The position numbers were made by a program, and so were the translations under genes. This document shows positions 61,649-64,000 of a stretch of DNA of 64,000 bases, piece by piece. The first letter of the stretch is position 1. Every line of letters starts with the position of its first letter. The notes beneath the pieces were generated by a model. That model was not told where the DNA came from. It saw nothing but the letters and a program-made list of their open reading frames with translations, and made no database searches. Source of the DNA: JABMPO01 sp964539785 (GTDB lineage Bacteria > Fidelibacterota > Marinisomatia > Marinisomatales > TCS56); contig CAZIJQ010000004.1 of NCBI GenBank assembly GCA_964539785.1, forward strand, positions 34,311 through 98,310, read 5' to 3'.

Positions 61649-64000
61649 TTAGTCCTCCTCCTCAGCTTCCGGATCAACTAGGACTTTTATTGCCCCATAT
61701 AGCAGTATTTTAAGTGAATCGGTAGAAAGGAATTTGGATGGTAGCGGATTTCCTTCCCCATCCGTTTCACCGGTTAAATGAGCACTAGTCTTCACATATA
61801 ATTCCTGAGAACCATCAAACAGATCAAATTCATCCTCATCTAAAATGACAGAATCCGTTCCGGTGTGGTTGGCAATTATATCAAGCGTCAGAAGTGTATC
61901 GGGTAAAACGGTGGTGCCACTTAGAAAATGGGCCGTATCGTGAGCTGCGAAAACTTCAATCTGTGTACCAAATTCAAATTGATTATCATACTCTGCATAT
62001 AATACCATCCGTTCTAAATCTTCCGGGAAATCATCGGTATCCACCAATTCAGGATCCATATCTATGCTGGCATCTTCAGTGATCAATAATTCCAGAGGAG
62101 CATTAATCAAAAATTGTCCTTCAATGTACTGATCGGCAGCCACTGTACCAATCACGTCCACGGCTCCCACAGTCGCTAGACCACTTGCGACAATTTTATC
62201 CGGAGAGATGTTTATCAAATCTTCCGCATTGGGAATTCGCACCTGATTACTGTCCGATATGATGTTCCAACCGATTATTTGGGATTCGGCAAAATCACCA
62301 TCTGCGTTAGTTGCCGTAATAGTCAGATTCAGAAATACCGGCACACCAATATTACTGTCGAAATCCATTATCATTTCTACTTCCGCAAACTCGATCCCTT
62401 CCAGTTCTTCAGGCAGGGCGGTGATGGATTGTTCGATTGTATCGATATCAACAAAAACCGGGTCAATCATACCCGTTATGGACTGGAATGCCAGATCAGC
62501 GATGTTCACATCTACAGCTATTGAATCACCAAAAGTAAGCGTCATCTCCGTATCGCTGGGAATAGCAATCCGGGATACATAATGCACGTTCTGATCATCA
62601 AGGGGCATCGAAAGGGTATAGCCGGTAAGTGGAATTATGTGCTCCTGTGGTGTCGTTTCTGATCCCAACTCCAGTGTAGTGTCAAGAGCGGTACCGCCCA
62701 TTAGAAATTCGTCAATATGAAAATTAATATCAGCTGTTACCCCAATATGATTTTCCATAGTCAGGACCAACTGACCAGAATTCATGACAGCATCCTGCAC
62801 TTTTGTGGCATTATCCAGAGAAATAGTGCTGGAATCAACCATGGCATCCTGGGTAAAATAACCGGTGATTGACTCGAAAGTGAGTCCGGCAATATTTATA
62901 TTGATTGCTATGGAATCCTGTAAATTATAAGACCCTGATTCACCATATGGAGTAACTACATTTGCCACATAATTGAGCATCTGACTGTTGCGCTCCATCC
63001 TGAGAATGTGTCCACTGAGATCAACCGGAATAGTTGTTAACCCCGGATTCAGGTCTTCGGGGCCAATCTTCAGAGTATCACCATTGGGCATAAATAATTC
63101 AGGAAGAGTGATATTTACAGCTGGAACACCACCGGCTGTTAAATTAATATTATTATCAATTTCAATATTCAAATTCCCATTTGATATAACAGCTTCCAAA
63201 ATCTCTGAATCAGAATCCATATTCATACTACCATCCACTGACATCTCCTGAGACTCCACGATACCCTGGAAAGTCTGGAAAGTAATCTGTTCACCAGCCA
63301 GTGCGCCAAACATATTAATATCAACCGCAACACTGTCTGTTTCTCTTAGTGTCACCATATTGGGATCACTATCTTCGGTGACAATCTGATAGCTGTAATT
63401 GACACTTTGATCATTAATCAGCATTACTAAAGTATGATTATCAATTATAAAAGTCTCATCACTGACCGTATTCTGAATCAAGGGGATTGTTTGAGTAAAT
63501 GGTGATCCAGTAGGATCTTCCAGCGATTGAATTGTCAGAATCAGATCACCGTTTACCGCCAGATTGTTATCAATTGCTATTTGAACATTACCACTGACAA
63601 TTTCAGCACGTTCCACCTTATTGGAATCATTGGCCATGCTAATAACACCAATCTCATCAATCGTCTGAGATGGTACCAAAGCAGTAGCAGAATTCACTTC
63701 AAGATCCCGGGCTCCAATTTTGGTGCTGAAGCTGGATGCCTTGGCAGTAGAATCTATGGTAATTATAACATTATCGGTTCCAACCGAATTACCTGAAACT
63801 TTGATCAACAGACTGCCGGGTAATGTCATTCCAGCTAAGGATAATACTTCGGTGGCGGAGTCACCGGGTGAAATGGTAGTATTAAATACCACCAGAGCAC
63901 CAACAATATCCGTAGTATCAGTTCCATTAGTCTCCTGCAATTGGATGCTAATCGGGTTACCCAGAGTAATAACCATATCGTTTACAATAGTTACGTCTAG
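61649..64000 (-). CDS. large repeat-containing surface protein, 5' end cut by window
   Basis: The frame is open to the right edge and spans at least 784 codons; a Met occurs at 63976 but the frame continues upstream of it. It is acidic and beta-rich, with three or four imperfect repeats of about 130-150 residues. Each repeat has DSIAVDVNIAGLxFxSITG-type starts (visible at DSVAVDINMFGAL, DSIAININIAGLTFESITGYF and DSIAVDVNIADLAFQSITGMI), then a strand with NNI/NHIG and IPLTGYTLSM-type ends. The C-terminus is EAEEED. No known domain was recognised. It is probably exported, but the signal peptide is outside the window. It is coupled to the barrel gene downstream. Confidence 0.7.
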   Translation of the reverse strand, partial: LDVTIVNDMVITLGNPISIQLQETNGTDTTDIVGALVVFNTTISPGDSATEVLSLAGMTLPGSLLIKVSGNSVGTDNVIITIDSTAKASSFSTKIGARDLEVNSATALVPSQTIDEIGVISMANDSNKVERAEIVSGNVQIAIDNNLAVNGDLILTIQSLEDPTGSPFTQTIPLIQNTVSDETFIIDNHTLVMLINDQSVNYSYQIVTEDSDPNMVTLRETDSVAVDINMFGALAGEQITFQTFQGIVESQEMSVDGSMNMDSDSEILEAVISNGNLNIEIDNNINLTAGGVPAVNITLPELFMPNGDTLKIGPEDLNPGLTTIPVDLSGHILRMERNSQMLNYVANVVTPYGESGSYNLQDSIAININIAGLTFESITGYFTQDAMVDSSTISLDNATKVQDAVMNSGQLVLTMENHIGVTADINFHIDEFLMGGTALDTTLELGSETTPQEHIIPLTGYTLSMPLDDQNVHYVSRIAIPSDTEMTLTFGDSIAVDVNIADLAFQSITGMIDPVFVDIDTIEQSITALPEELEGIEFAEVEMIMDFDSNIGVPVFLNLTITATNADGDFAESQIIGWNIISDSNQVRIPNAEDLINISPDKIVASGLATVGAVDVIGTVAADQYIEGQFLINAPLELLITEDASIDMDPELVDTDDFPEDLERMVLYAEYDNQFEFGTQIEVFAAHDTAHFLSGTTVLPDTLLTLDIIANHTGTDSVILDEDEFDLFDGSQELYVKTSAHLTGETDGEGNPLPSKFLSTDSLKILLYGAIKVLVDPEAEEED

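Overview
This window looks like a chromosomal segment of a Gram-negative, probably marine bacterium of the Bacteroidetes/Chlorobi/Marinimicrobia (FCB) superphylum, possibly Candidatus Marinimicrobia. This is an inference. It rests on the Na+-NQR plus an 11-gene complex I without nuoEFG, the DUF2851 protein, the tiny AURKAIP1/COX24-type basic protein, outer-membrane barrel proteins, and a Wzi/Wza-type capsule locus. Strong Shine-Dalgarno sequences precede several genes (nqrD, nqrE, nqrF, the gene at 60333-61646), which argues against typical Bacteroidetes. No rRNA, tRNA, CRISPR array or transposase was seen. Almost all genes lie on the minus strand.

Layout. 1-2926: a partial DHH phosphoesterase, a PduO-type cobalamin adenosyltransferase and an NhaD Na+/H+ antiporter. 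3142-10250: the Na+-NQR operon nqrABCDEF-apbE, with the maturation gene nqrM divergent from nhaD and a 7-bp tandem repeat in the operon's 3' flank. 10372-20495: complex I genes nuoABCDHIJKLMN, tightly overlapped. 20717-22079 (+): proline dehydrogenase and a CoA-binding protein. 22146-31968: housekeeping genes nadK, xseB, xseA, an S1/P1 nuclease, a 31-residue ribosomal-type protein, HU, sppA, an MltD-like transglycosylase, rfaE2, DUF2851, plsC and serS.

32066-47950 is an exopolysaccharide/capsule locus: a polyprenyl-phosphate sugar transferase, a divergent Wzi-like barrel, then a long minus-strand cluster of ugd, Wza-like exporter, Wzz-like co-polymerase, Wzy-like polymerase, Wzx-like flippase, two GT4 glycosyltransferases, a sulfotransferase and two beta-propeller proteins. 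The middle of this locus is visibly more AT-rich than its flanks. Two features stand out. The Wzz-like protein carries an N-terminal helix-turn-helix domain, and the sulfotransferase has no canonical start codon upstream of its P-loop and directly follows, in frame, the stop of the preceding glycosyltransferase.

48017-60050 returns to core genes: a VWA membrane protein, tsaD, a YbbR protein, ribosomal protein S1, cmk, a 564-residue Rossmann-type protein of unknown function, a pseudouridine synthase, scpB, scpA, trpS and an HNH endonuclease. 60333-64000 holds a beta-barrel protein coupled to a large repeat-containing surface protein that runs off the right edge.

Together the left third is a sodium-energetics block: NQR pumps Na+, ApbE and NqrM mature it, NhaD exchanges Na+/H+, and the NADH-module-less complex I provides a second respiratory entry. 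The middle block makes and exports a surface polysaccharide that probably contains uronic acid and may be sulfated.
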